The notes: generated by a model not told the origin, from the sequence alone. Shown: positions 1-7,085, counted from the first letter of the stretch. The stretch is 11,180 nt of DNA from an uncultured Eubacterium sp. (GCA_937915825.1 CALGGT010000001.1:1-11180), one strand, 5' to 3'. Program-made: numbers and translations.

Positions 1-94
1 TTTTGTACTGCTACGGTCGCATTTTTAGCGAGAGCGGGCCCCGAGTGGAACCATCACTGCGTTCAAAGCAAAAACCAAGTAATCAACCCCATAC
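1..94. other. Unassigned left edge
   Basis: No gene can be supported here. Frame 1 of the plus strand is open from the window edge to a stop at 118-120, but that stop lies inside a terminator stem and the translation (about 39 residues) resembles nothing I know. It could be the 3' end of a convergent gene or non-coding flank. The stretch is more GC-rich around 30-50 than its surroundings. It contains TCGC and GCGA separated by seven A/T bases, which could form a small hairpin. Confidence 0.3.
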
Positions 95-129
95 AAAAAG
101 CCCTCAACTTCGTAAGTTAAGGGCTTTTT
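95..129 (-). terminator. Rho-independent terminator of the lectin-like surface protein gene
   Basis: Read on the minus strand, AAAAAGCCCT-T-AACTT pairs with AAGTT-G-AGGGCTTTTT around an ACG loop, giving about 12 stem pairs including one U-G, followed by a run of five U. The hairpin starts about 20 nt after the stop codon at 150-152. The stem is flanked by A on one side and T on the other, so it could also terminate transcription arriving on the plus strand. Confidence 0.9.
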
Positions 130-149
130 ACAATCATTTCGCAAGCATC

Positions 150-3100
150 TTATTTCAAATACTTCTTGGTATTCTTATCCTTCTTGTGATCATCCACACG
201 AACAAACAAGCGGGTAAAATACGTCTTGCCATTCTGTTTGATCCGGCAGGTTAAGTGTACGAATCCACGCTTCTTACCGGAAATTTTATAGCGAATGGTG
301 TCTTTCTTTTTGTTCTTTACAATCTTACCGATCTTAATCTTCTTTCCTTCTTTTTTGTATTTCTTAGGAACAAAGACTTTCACTTTGGCATTGTCTTCAA
401 TGTTTTTGAACTTCACCGTTGTCTTGCTGTTCTTGAAGACTCTCTTGTAAACATTGTATTCCGGTAATTCGCCGGACACCTTAACAAGGGCTTTTTTCTT
501 TAGATTGTAAATCTTCTTCAGATTCTTACTCTTCTTCAAAACTTTGAGGTTCACTTCTACTTTGTAGTAAGAACCATTCTGGATCACGTAAGCTTTGATC
601 TTACATTTTCCTAATTTCTTCCCTTTGATAACACCCTTCTTGTTAATGGTTGCCACTTTCTTGTTGGAAGAAGAATACTTCTTAACGGCGTAGGATTTAA
701 TTCCACGTAAGTTTAACTTAAATTTGCTCTTCTTTAAAATGTTCTTGTTCATTTTGAGGATCGGCACTTTCGTGATCACGCTATCCGCGTCGTAGTCTAC
801 CACCTTTAAATTAAATTGAGACGTGGTGCCATCGTTGTATTGGATCACAACCGGATAATCTCCCGCAGGAAGTTCCTGTAATTTCTCCTTGGCGATCACA
901 ACCTTATCCCCAACCACTTCGTAATCTTTATCTTCTAACTTCTCCTTGTCGATCTGAATGTCGGTAACGGAAGTATCGGTTTTGACCGGCTCGGATACAT
1001 CGGTTCCGTTGGATTTGTCAAACACCTGATCCACGGTGACGATGGCATCCTTCCGAATAGCCGTGGGATTATCGATCGTCCTCTTCGCCTTATTCGCTTC
1101 CCCTGCTTCTGCCGGATCCCCGATGGTCTTGTATTCATCGCTAACGGTACATTTTACCGTAACGGAAGTTCCCTGATCGGTTGTCAATGCCACCTCATAC
1201 ACACCGGGCTCATTCTGAACCTTGGATGTATCCACACCGGTAATCGCAACCGGCGTTTTGTCGTCGACGGTATAAGCCTCTCCATCGGAAAGAGCAACAA
1301 CATTCTTCACTTTATCCGGACCGGTTACCAGATTGTAATCTTCCACACCGATGATAAAATCATTGGCAGAGATCACTTCCCCGGTTTTCTTTCCCTGGGC
1401 ATCTTCATCGGAAACAGCATCCTTGACCGTAACTGTAAGAGTTACCGTCGCGGTCTTTCCTTCCTCATTTGCGGCTGTTACCTTCACGGGATACGTGCCT
1501 TTTTCTCCCTCACGGATTTTCTCATTTACAAAAGCTAAATCCTCCGGGTCTACGGTGATATCGTTGATGGGGGTTCCATTGCCGTTAACCGCCTTCACGT
1601 CCGTACGATCCGAAAAGTCCTCCGGATCCTTAAATACGTCATCCTTTGCTACCACCATGTTATTGCCGGTGATGAATACTTTATCGGATTGATCCTCGTT
1701 GTTGTCCTCCCCGGCATCGGGCATTACATTTTGAGACGGAGAAGAATTGGATCTGACCGTTGCGATCGCTGTAACGTCCACTCCTTTATAGGAAAATACC
1801 ACGGGATATTTTCCGGGCTCGCCCTGGATGCCATTGTATTTAATGGCAATCTCATCCGTAGGGATCATTTGATCTCCCTCCTGGGCAACGACGGAGGCCA
1901 GAGCTTTTACCAATGGACTGGTAAGCTCGTTTGCCGAGCCCCGGCCATTCTCCTTGGCATCGGCAACGGACATATTAAAATCATTGGCGCCAATGGTAAC
2001 CTTCGGATCACCGGGGTTAGCCCCTTCCGGATTTCCAGTTGTGACATTATCTTTTACATATACCTTGATCTCGTCAGGATACGCATCTTCCGAGATTAAC
2101 TGAACCGGGATCACATTGGGATCTCCCGTATCCACCGTACCAGGATTTGCATAAATAACTGCCGGCACAGGATTTCCCTTGGCATCCAGTACGACCGCTT
2201 CTGAATCACGGATCAGATCCGGGCTGGGAGCGTTCTTCTTCACAATGATATCCTGACCGTTCACATAGTTTTGACCGGGTTTTAACGTAGGTGCCGCCGT
2301 AGCAGGTGCGGTAGGTTCTACCGTAGGCTCTGCGGTGGGTGCTTTCGTAGGCTCTGCCGTGGGTTCTACCGTGGGTGCTTTCGTGGGCTCTGCCGTGGGC
2401 TCTACCGTAGGCTCTGCGGTGGGTGCTTTCGTGGGCTCTACCGTAGGCTCTGCGGTGGATTCCACTGTGGGATCTGCCGTAGGCTCTACCGTGGGTTCTA
2501 CCGTGGGTTCTGCCGTGGGTGCCACCGTAGGTTTCGCGGTGGGTGCCACCGTAGGTTTCGCGGTAGGTGCCACCGTAGGCTCCGGTGTATATTCCCCTTT
2601 TAATGCCAGGGGTACAACCACGATCTCATCCTGGGTATCATCCGTTACCCCTTCCTTCAGGGAATATTCCACAACATAAGAAGTGATCGTCTTGGTACAA
2701 TAACTGAAATCATTCCACATACTGGGAATCATATAATGCTTCAAATAATATTTGTTATTTAAACTGTCATTAAACAGATCCAACCAGGAATAGATACACA
2801 TATAATATTCCGAGCCGATGGCATGGTAATCCGCGTTGCTGTTATCTTCATTGTTCGGCTCTTTGACCTGGTCGGTATCGTAATCGGTTAAGTCCGTAGC
2901 GGTACGCTGATCCGAGGGATTGGTATAGGTTTGCTCATACATGGAAGACTTCGGCCAGTTGTTCGTATTGGCCCAGTTGTTATAATTGGCGTCCTCCATG
3001 GCACCTTCCAATTTCTTTCCGGATTCTTTGATCTCCATGGTAGTTCCCGCTGCCGCCATTTTCGTTTCATTGGTTTTATACATGCGTGTGCTGCACATTA

Positions 3101-3890
3101 ATTTTCCGGCTTCCGGTCCATCCACAAAGAACCAATACCCGCGGTTGTTGTTCACCGCTTTATAAGGGCTTTGATAACCGCTGTAGTCACGGATTTTGGT
3201 CTTCGTTCCGTCCGGAAAATAGATTTCTGCGTCCGGATCGCAGGTCATGCCCAACCAGGTGGATCGGTCACAGATGGAATAAACAAAATTGTTTTCTTCC
3301 TCGCTGGTAATATTGACCAAATAGGAATCATATTTTTCTCCGTAAGATCCGGGCAGTCTCTTATTCTTCGCTTCGGATCTGGCCTCCTGCCAGGTCTTAG
3401 CTTCATTCACCACCTCATAATAGTGACCGTTTAATTCGTTGTATTCTACCAGCCGTTCCTGGCGGTTGTCTTCCATAGAAAACAAAACATAACGAACCAC
3501 GTTCTTATCCGAAATGTAAGCCTTTAAACGATTTCTTAACAATGTGTTCCATTGATCCGCCGTAGGGAATGTTCCCTCTTTTGCATTGATGATCAAATGG
3601 GTACGATTATTGGTTTTGATCTCAAAATCCGTACCGGAAACATCGCAGGATAACGTATCTTTGGAATGAACGGCTTTTCGAAATTGAACCGATACACTCT
3701 TAATGTCGTTATTGCGAATGGTAAGGTTGGGAAATGTGTAGGTATACATATTTCCAGTTTCTTCTCTTGCAAGATCTCCTACTTCCAGGTTTTTTTCTGC
3801 GGCTTTTGCTTCGATGCCAGTTAAATCCCCGGGTAGCGCGGATACCACCATTGCCAAAGCTAACGCAAAAGCTAACAGCTTCTTTTTCAT
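150..3890 (-). CDS. Secreted modular surface protein with C-type lectin-like domain, Pro/Thr stalk and Ig-like repeats
   Basis: This is a predicted exported adhesin-like protein of 1246 residues. Residues 1-30 form a signal peptide (MKKK, hydrophobic core, likely cleavage after AKA). Residues about 153-409 match a C-type lectin-like domain: NGHYYEVV, then WLGMT at 212-216, an EPN motif at 344-346, WND at 392-394, and the closing strand SYVVEY. EPN plus WND are the Ca2+ and mannose-type sugar ligands of this family. C365 and C398 fit the short conserved disulfide, while the long-disulfide Cys near the C-end is replaced by Val. The domain is about twice the usual length because of an insertion between WLGMT and EPN. 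Residues 434-537 are a Pro/Thr stalk. About four Ig-like repeats (543-1032) each end in a G-x-YPV type strand. A Big_2-like module (about 1039-1117) and a very Lys-rich tail follow. There is no LPXTG or SLH motif. The start is supported by AGGAG 8 nt upstream. Ligand and role are unknown. Confidence 0.88.
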   Translation of the reverse strand: MKKKLLAFALALAMVVSALPGDLTGIEAKAAEKNLEVGDLAREETGNMYTYTFPNLTIRNNDIKSVSVQFRKAVHSKDTLSCDVSGTDFEIKTNNRTHLIINAKEGTFPTADQWNTLLRNRLKAYISDKNVVRYVLFSMEDNRQERLVEYNELNGHYYEVVNEAKTWQEARSEAKNKRLPGSYGEKYDSYLVNITSEEENNFVYSICDRSTWLGMTCDPDAEIYFPDGTKTKIRDYSGYQSPYKAVNNNRGYWFFVDGPEAGKLMCSTRMYKTNETKMAAAGTTMEIKESGKKLEGAMEDANYNNWANTNNWPKSSMYEQTYTNPSDQRTATDLTDYDTDQVKEPNNEDNSNADYHAIGSEYYMCIYSWLDLFNDSLNNKYYLKHYMIPSMWNDFSYCTKTITSYVVEYSLKEGVTDDTQDEIVVVPLALKGEYTPEPTVAPTAKPTVAPTAKPTVAPTAEPTVEPTVEPTADPTVESTAEPTVEPTKAPTAEPTVEPTAEPTKAPTVEPTAEPTKAPTAEPTVEPTAPATAAPTLKPGQNYVNGQDIIVKKNAPSPDLIRDSEAVVLDAKGNPVPAVIYANPGTVDTGDPNVIPVQLISEDAYPDEIKVYVKDNVTTGNPEGANPGDPKVTIGANDFNMSVADAKENGRGSANELTSPLVKALASVVAQEGDQMIPTDEIAIKYNGIQGEPGKYPVVFSYKGVDVTAIATVRSNSSPSQNVMPDAGEDNNEDQSDKVFITGNNMVVAKDDVFKDPEDFSDRTDVKAVNGNGTPINDITVDPEDLAFVNEKIREGEKGTYPVKVTAANEEGKTATVTLTVTVKDAVSDEDAQGKKTGEVISANDFIIGVEDYNLVTGPDKVKNVVALSDGEAYTVDDKTPVAITGVDTSKVQNEPGVYEVALTTDQGTSVTVKCTVSDEYKTIGDPAEAGEANKAKRTIDNPTAIRKDAIVTVDQVFDKSNGTDVSEPVKTDTSVTDIQIDKEKLEDKDYEVVGDKVVIAKEKLQELPAGDYPVVIQYNDGTTSQFNLKVVDYDADSVITKVPILKMNKNILKKSKFKLNLRGIKSYAVKKYSSSNKKVATINKKGVIKGKKLGKCKIKAYVIQNGSYYKVEVNLKVLKKSKNLKKIYNLKKKALVKVSGELPEYNVYKRVFKNSKTTVKFKNIEDNAKVKVFVPKKYKKEGKKIKIGKIVKNKKKDTIRYKISGKKRGFVHLTCRIKQNGKTYFTRLFVRVDDHKKDKNTKKYLK
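2280..2591 (-). repeat. Degenerate tandem repeat encoding the Pro/Thr stalk
   Basis: About 104 codons encode units of the form P-T-(V/A/K)-(E/A)-P-T, with periods of three residues (9 bp) and nested longer duplications such as EPTKAPTAEPTV. The DNA is repetitive as well as the protein, so copy number probably varies between strains by slippage or recombination. In other bacteria such sequences act as extended, often glycosylated, spacers that hold a binding domain away from the wall. Here the stalk separates the lectin-like domain from the Ig-like repeats. Confidence 0.9.
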
Positions 3891-3930
3891 TTCTTCGTCT
3901 CCTTTTTTCTTTTCCTGATTTTACCACAAC

Positions 3931-3958
3931 AACAACGTGTGTCTACACACACGTTGTT
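3931..3958. promoter_or_regulatory. Perfect 12-bp inverted repeat at the lectin gene start site (candidate operator)
   Basis: Arms AACAACGTGTGT and ACACACGTTGTT match perfectly around a 4-bp spacer. The palindrome abuts the -10 box (3959-3964) and covers the predicted start site at about 3952. A transcript starting there would lack part of the 5' arm, so an RNA hairpin would be incomplete. That favours a DNA operator for a dimeric regulator, though a 5'-end stem-loop that stabilises the mRNA is the alternative. No regulator gene is in the window. Confidence 0.7.
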
Positions 3959-3987
3959 ATTATAATATAACTTTTACTATATTGCAA
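3959..3987 (-). promoter_or_regulatory. Sigma-A promoter of the lectin-like surface protein gene
   Basis: On the minus strand, -35 TTGCAA (3982-3987) and -10 TATAAT (3959-3964) are separated by exactly 17 bp. A long A/T-rich stretch upstream (about 3990-4016) resembles an UP element. The predicted start near 3952 gives a leader of about 60 nt to the ATG at 3890. The quality of the boxes suggests strong expression unless repressed through the adjoining palindrome. Confidence 0.88.
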
Positions 3988-4031
3988 GAGAAAATTTATT
4001 TTTTTTTTATATTTTACACATTCTGGTCCGC

Positions 4032-4086
4032 TAAATAAAATGCCGGCCTCTCCAACTCCGAATATATCGGAACTTGGAAGGTCGGC
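4032..4086 (-). terminator. Rho-independent terminator of clpB
   Basis: On the minus strand a long imperfect hairpin runs from GCCG (4086) to CGGC (4042), with internal pairs CCTTCCAA/TTGGAGAGG and TCCGA/TCGGA around an A/U loop. The tail is ATTTTATTTA. It begins about 45 nt after the clpB stop and separates clpB from the lectin gene promoter. Confidence 0.85.
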
Positions 4087-4130
4087 AACTTCTATGATTC
4101 TTGTCTTCTTTCGTTTTGCGTATTTCGAAA

Positions 4131-6698
4131 TTATTGCAGATCCTCTTTGTTGAAACGGATCTCTTCTCCCAGGTGAACCTGGCCGCCCAGGATTTTCTTT
4201 GCCAAAAGCGTCTCCACCTTCTTCTGCAAATATCTCTTTAACGGTCTGGCGCCAAATACCGGATCGTAGGATTCCTCCAGGATTTTGTCTTTGGCATCTT
4301 CTTCCAAACGAACGGTGATCTGACGTTCTTCCAAACGACGATTTAAATCCGCCATTTGAAGGTCAATGATCTTTCGAACATCCTCTTTTTGCAAAGGTTT
4401 GAAGAAGACAATTTCATCCAGTCGATTCAGAAACTCCGGTTTAAACTGCATGCGCAATTCATTCTCCACCAGCTTCTCCGCCTCTGGCTTTATATCCCCC
4501 TGCTCATCGATTCCATTCAGCAAATACTCCGCTCCCAGATTCGATGTCATGATCAGGATGGTATTTTTAAAGTCCACCGTACGCCCCTTGGAATCCGTAA
4601 CCCTGCCATCATCCAGGATCTGCAGGAACACGTTAAATACATCGGGGTGAGCTTTCTCCACCTCGTCAAACAATACAACCGAGTAAGGTTTTCTGCGAAC
4701 AGCCTCCGTCAGCTGTCCCCCTTCTTCGTATCCCACATATCCGGGAGGGGCTCCGATCAAACGGGAAACCGAATGCTTCTCCATGTACTCACTCATATCA
4801 ATTCGCACCATATTTTCCTCATCGTCAAACAGGTTCTCCGCCAGGCTCTTGGCAAGCTCCGTCTTACCTACACCGGTAGGTCCTAAGAACAGGAAGGAAC
4901 CGATGGGCTTATTGGGATCTTTAATGCCTGCCTTGGAGCGAAGGATCGCCTCTGTTACCTTCGTAACCCCCTCTTCCTGACCGATCAATCTTTGATGAAG
5001 GGCCTCATCCAGATGCAGGGTCTTCTGCTTCTCCGACTCCGTCAGCTTCGCTACCGGGATTCCGGTCCAACGGGACACGATCTTGGCAATCTCTTCTTCC
5101 GTTACCTTCTCATGAATGAGAGATTCTTCCTTCTCTCCTTTGGCCAGGGCTTCTGCCTGCTCCAGCTCTTTTTCCAACCGAGGAAGCTCTCCGTATTGAA
5201 GTTCCGCTGCCTTCTCCAGGTTGTAGCTGTTTTGCGCGGATTCAATCTCCTTATGCACCTGCTCCAACTGGGTCTTTAGCTTATGAACCTTTTCCACGGA
5301 GGATTTCTCTGCGTCCCATTTTGCTTTTTCCAACTCGAAGCTTTCTCTTAATTCCGATAATTCCTGCTGCAATTCCTGCAAGCGCTCTTTGCTTAGATCG
5401 TCGGTTTCCTTCTTTAACGCCGCCTCCTCGATCTCAAGCTGCATCATATGGCGCTTCTTATCATCCAATTCCTGGGGAAGAGAGTCCAGCTCCGTCTTGA
5501 TCATGGCGCACGCCTCATCCACCAGGTCGATGGCCTTATCCGGAAGAAAACGATCGGAAATATAACGATTGGATAAAACCGCGGCGCTGACTAACGCATT
5601 GTCCAGGATCCGAACGCCGTGAAAGACCTCGTAACGCTCCTTCAAACCACGAAGGATGGAAATGGTATCCTCCACCGTTGGCTCCTCCACCATCACCGGC
5701 TGAAATCTCCGTTCCAGGGCAGCGTCCTTCTCAATGTACATCCGGTACTCATCTAACGTAGTGGCACCGATGCAATGCAACTCCCCACGGGCCAGCATGG
5801 GTTTTAACATATTGCCGGCGTCCATGGCACCGTCAGTTTTGCCCGCGCCTACGATCAGATGAAGTTCATCCACGAACAGAATGATCCTTCCATCGCTTTC
5901 CTTTACTTCCTGTAATACCGCTTTCAAACGCTCTTCAAACTCTCCCCGGTATTTGGCCCCGGCTACCAACGCCCCCATATCCAGGGAAAAGATTTGCTTC
6001 TCCTTTAACGCGTCCGGCACATCCCCCTTAACAATACGTCCGGCCAAGCCTTCCACGACGGCGGTTTTCCCTACGCCGGGCTCCCCGATCAAAACCGGAT
6101 TGTTCTTGGTCTTCCGGGATAGGATCTGGATCATATTTCGGATCTCCGCATCTCGCCCGATCACCGGATCCAGCTTCTGTTGACGGGCCCGTTCCACCAG
6201 ATCATAGCCATACTTGCTTAAACTGTCATAGGTGCTTTCCGGGTTATCCGTGGTGACTTTTTGATTTCCGCGAATCTGAGAAAGGGCCTGCAAAAACCTT
6301 TCTCTGGTAATCTGGAAGTCTCCAAATAATTTTTTGATCTCCGGCGACGGATAATGAAGCAAACTTAAGAACAGGTGCTCCACCGAAACATATTCATCCC
6401 CGAGTCCTTTGGCTTCATTCTCGGCGTACACCAACACCTTGTTTAAATCTTTTCCAATGTAAATAGTTCCACCGGATACCTTCGGTCTTTTCTTAACCAA
6501 ACCTTCCACCTGAGCCAGAAAGACCTGATCGTCGATATCCATTTTCTCCAGGAAACGTCTGGTAAGACTATCTTCTACCGTAAGCATTTCATATAGAAGA
6601 TGCTCTTCCACAATCTCCTGGGCTCCAAAGTCATAGGCCACTTTTTCCAATCCATTCACGATTTCCATGGATTTTTGCGTAAATTTTGTAATGTTCAT
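4131..6698 (-). CDS. clpB: ATP-dependent chaperone ClpB (protein disaggregase)
   Basis: ClpB is a cytosolic hexameric AAA+ disaggregase that works with DnaK/DnaJ/GrpE to pull polypeptides out of aggregates. The 855-residue product has the full family layout. The Clp N-domain is at about 1-145. In the first AAA+ module, Walker A is GEPGVGKT at 205-212, pore loop AGAKYRG at 246-252, Walker B ILFVDE at 273-278 and paired arginines at 330-331. A coiled-coil middle domain at about 405-525 marks ClpB rather than ClpA. In the second module, Walker A is GPTGVGKT at 606-613, pore loop GYVGY at 653-657, Walker B VVLFDE at 674-679 and sensor-2 GARPLKR at 816-822. The ATG at 6698 was chosen because it begins the conserved N-domain and follows a purine-rich Shine-Dalgarno (GGGGGAAAGGA). 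The longer in-frame start at 6899 lies upstream of the predicted transcription start. Regulation is by HrcA through CIRCE. The gene is monocistronic. Confidence 0.97.
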   Translation of the reverse strand: MNITKFTQKSMEIVNGLEKVAYDFGAQEIVEEHLLYEMLTVEDSLTRRFLEKMDIDDQVFLAQVEGLVKKRPKVSGGTIYIGKDLNKVLVYAENEAKGLGDEYVSVEHLFLSLLHYPSPEIKKLFGDFQITRERFLQALSQIRGNQKVTTDNPESTYDSLSKYGYDLVERARQQKLDPVIGRDAEIRNMIQILSRKTKNNPVLIGEPGVGKTAVVEGLAGRIVKGDVPDALKEKQIFSLDMGALVAGAKYRGEFEERLKAVLQEVKESDGRIILFVDELHLIVGAGKTDGAMDAGNMLKPMLARGELHCIGATTLDEYRMYIEKDAALERRFQPVMVEEPTVEDTISILRGLKERYEVFHGVRILDNALVSAAVLSNRYISDRFLPDKAIDLVDEACAMIKTELDSLPQELDDKKRHMMQLEIEEAALKKETDDLSKERLQELQQELSELRESFELEKAKWDAEKSSVEKVHKLKTQLEQVHKEIESAQNSYNLEKAAELQYGELPRLEKELEQAEALAKGEKEESLIHEKVTEEEIAKIVSRWTGIPVAKLTESEKQKTLHLDEALHQRLIGQEEGVTKVTEAILRSKAGIKDPNKPIGSFLFLGPTGVGKTELAKSLAENLFDDEENMVRIDMSEYMEKHSVSRLIGAPPGYVGYEEGGQLTEAVRRKPYSVVLFDEVEKAHPDVFNVFLQILDDGRVTDSKGRTVDFKNTILIMTSNLGAEYLLNGIDEQGDIKPEAEKLVENELRMQFKPEFLNRLDEIVFFKPLQKEDVRKIIDLQMADLNRRLEERQITVRLEEDAKDKILEESYDPVFGARPLKRYLQKKVETLLAKKILGGQVHLGEEIRFNKEDLQ

Positions 6699-6723
6699 AA
6701 TCCTTTCCCCCTTTTCCCTTTGT

Positions 6724-6745
6724 TGGTAGGAGACCTTTCCTACCA
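6724..6745 (-). promoter_or_regulatory. Hairpin in the clpB leader just upstream of the ribosome binding site
   Basis: On the minus strand TGGTAGGA and TCCTACCA form a perfect 8-bp stem with a 6-nt loop. It ends about 25 nt before the ATG and directly precedes the purine-rich Shine-Dalgarno region. Its 3' arm contains UCCU, which could instead pair with the AGGA next to the start codon. This is a possible, unproven translational switch. Confidence 0.6.
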
Positions 6746-6750
6746 CCGTT

Positions 6751-6870
6751 GACAGCAAACATGCGACATCTTTTATGGCTGGTCGTACAAATGCGACCCC
6801 TTTTATAAATGGTCGTACAAATACGATTACCACTATAGCTGGTCGTACAAATACGACTTCTTTTATTACT
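6751..6870 (-). repeat. Four tandem 30-bp units with hairpins, clpB 5' untranslated leader
   Basis: Four exact-length 30-bp units start at 6751, 6781, 6811 and 6841 on the plus strand. Three share GGTCGTACAAAT-(A/G)-CGA and most share a CTTTTAT segment. The one at 6751, nearest clpB, is the most diverged. In the transcript the unit gives GUCGUA-UUUG-UACGAC, a 6-bp stem with a UUUG loop; the copies at 6781 and 6811 keep at least five pairs. The array fills most of the leader between the predicted start (about 6864) and the hairpin before the ribosome binding site. The 30-bp period leaves a frame open, but no start codon on the predicted mRNA serves it. Function is unknown. Confidence 0.9.
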
Positions 6871-6899
6871 GTTATAACACATTTGTTAGCACTCGTCAA
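6871..6899 (-). promoter_or_regulatory. clpB promoter
   Basis: On the minus strand, -35 TTGACG (6894-6899) and -10 TATAAC (6871-6876) are separated by 17 bp. The -35 box lies in the spacer and inner arm edge of the CIRCE operator, so bound HrcA would block polymerase. Predicted start is near 6864, giving a leader of about 165 nt. Confidence 0.85.
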
Positions 6900-6912
6900 G
6901 GTTGAGTGCTAA
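6886..6912. promoter_or_regulatory. CIRCE operator (HrcA binding site)
   Basis: The arms TTAGCACTC (6886-6894) and GAGTGCTAA (6904-6912) with a 9-bp spacer match the CIRCE consensus at every position. CIRCE is bound by the HrcA repressor, whose activity depends on GroE, so this places clpB in the HrcA heat-shock regulon. HrcA itself is not in the window. Confidence 0.98.
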
Positions 6913-6929
6913 CTTTTTTTGTATGTTAC

Positions 6930-7011
6930 GATTCACAGCCAGTATGGTATCATTGCGCAGATTGACAGCTTGCTGGCATATCGGCGCATTGATACCATAC
7001 TGGCTGGAATC
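6930..7011. repeat. Isolated 82-bp inverted repeat between xylB and clpB
   Basis: Arms 6936-6958 and 6984-7006 are 23 bp with one mismatch (core CAGCCAGTATGGTATCA). Five further pairs (GATTC/GAATC, 6930-6934 and 7007-7011) extend them beyond a one-base bulge. The 25-nt loop contains a weaker inner hairpin. It lies after the xylB terminator and before the clpB promoter, so it belongs to neither mRNA. No T-run follows it on either strand, so it is not an ordinary terminator. No convincing target-site duplication flanks it. It could be a small MITE-like element, a structured RNA or a protein-binding cruciform. Confidence 0.85.
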
Positions 7012-7035
7012 AGCAACCTGTCCCCAAAAATTGGA

Positions 7036-7085
7036 AATAAAAAAGACGGGGGCAAATCGTCCTTTCGGACCGATCGCCACCGTCT
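7036..7085 (-). terminator. Rho-independent terminator of the isomerase-xylB operon
   Basis: On the minus strand AGACGG-x-GGC pairs with GCC-x-CCGTCT, with an inner GTCC-GAAA-GGAC tetraloop stem, followed by TTTTTTATT. It starts about 30 nt after the xylB stop. The reverse orientation has no T-run. Confidence 0.92.

Noticed and set aside
2335..2679. Plus-strand Gly/Val-rich ORF resembling a glycine-zipper protein
   Set aside because: It is the antisense shadow of the Pro/Thr repeat. The repeat structure keeps all its frames open and there is no promoter or Shine-Dalgarno support.
4356..4886. A 176-codon plus-strand ORF inside clpB
   Set aside because: It is antisense to the highly conserved second AAA+ module, has no recognisable domain, and lacks a supported start.
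6751..6870. CRISPR array
   Set aside because: The units are contiguous 30-bp repeats without variable spacers of constant length, the copies diverge, and no cas gene is present.
6751..6870. CtsR operator repeats upstream of clpB
   Set aside because: The repeated core GGTCGTACAAAT does not match the CtsR heptad direct repeat (GGTCAAA type), and the array lies downstream of the predicted start site.
6631..6882. An 83-codon minus-strand frame through the repeat array, as a possible leader peptide
   Set aside because: Its ATG at 6882 is upstream of the -10 box, so it would not be on the mRNA, and it runs into the clpB coding sequence out of frame. The period divisible by three keeps frames open by itself.
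6699..6899. An in-frame 67-residue N-terminal extension of ClpB starting at 6899
   Set aside because: The start codon lies inside CIRCE and upstream of the predicted transcription start. The extension is a translation of the tandem repeats and the following hairpin, and no ClpB carries it.
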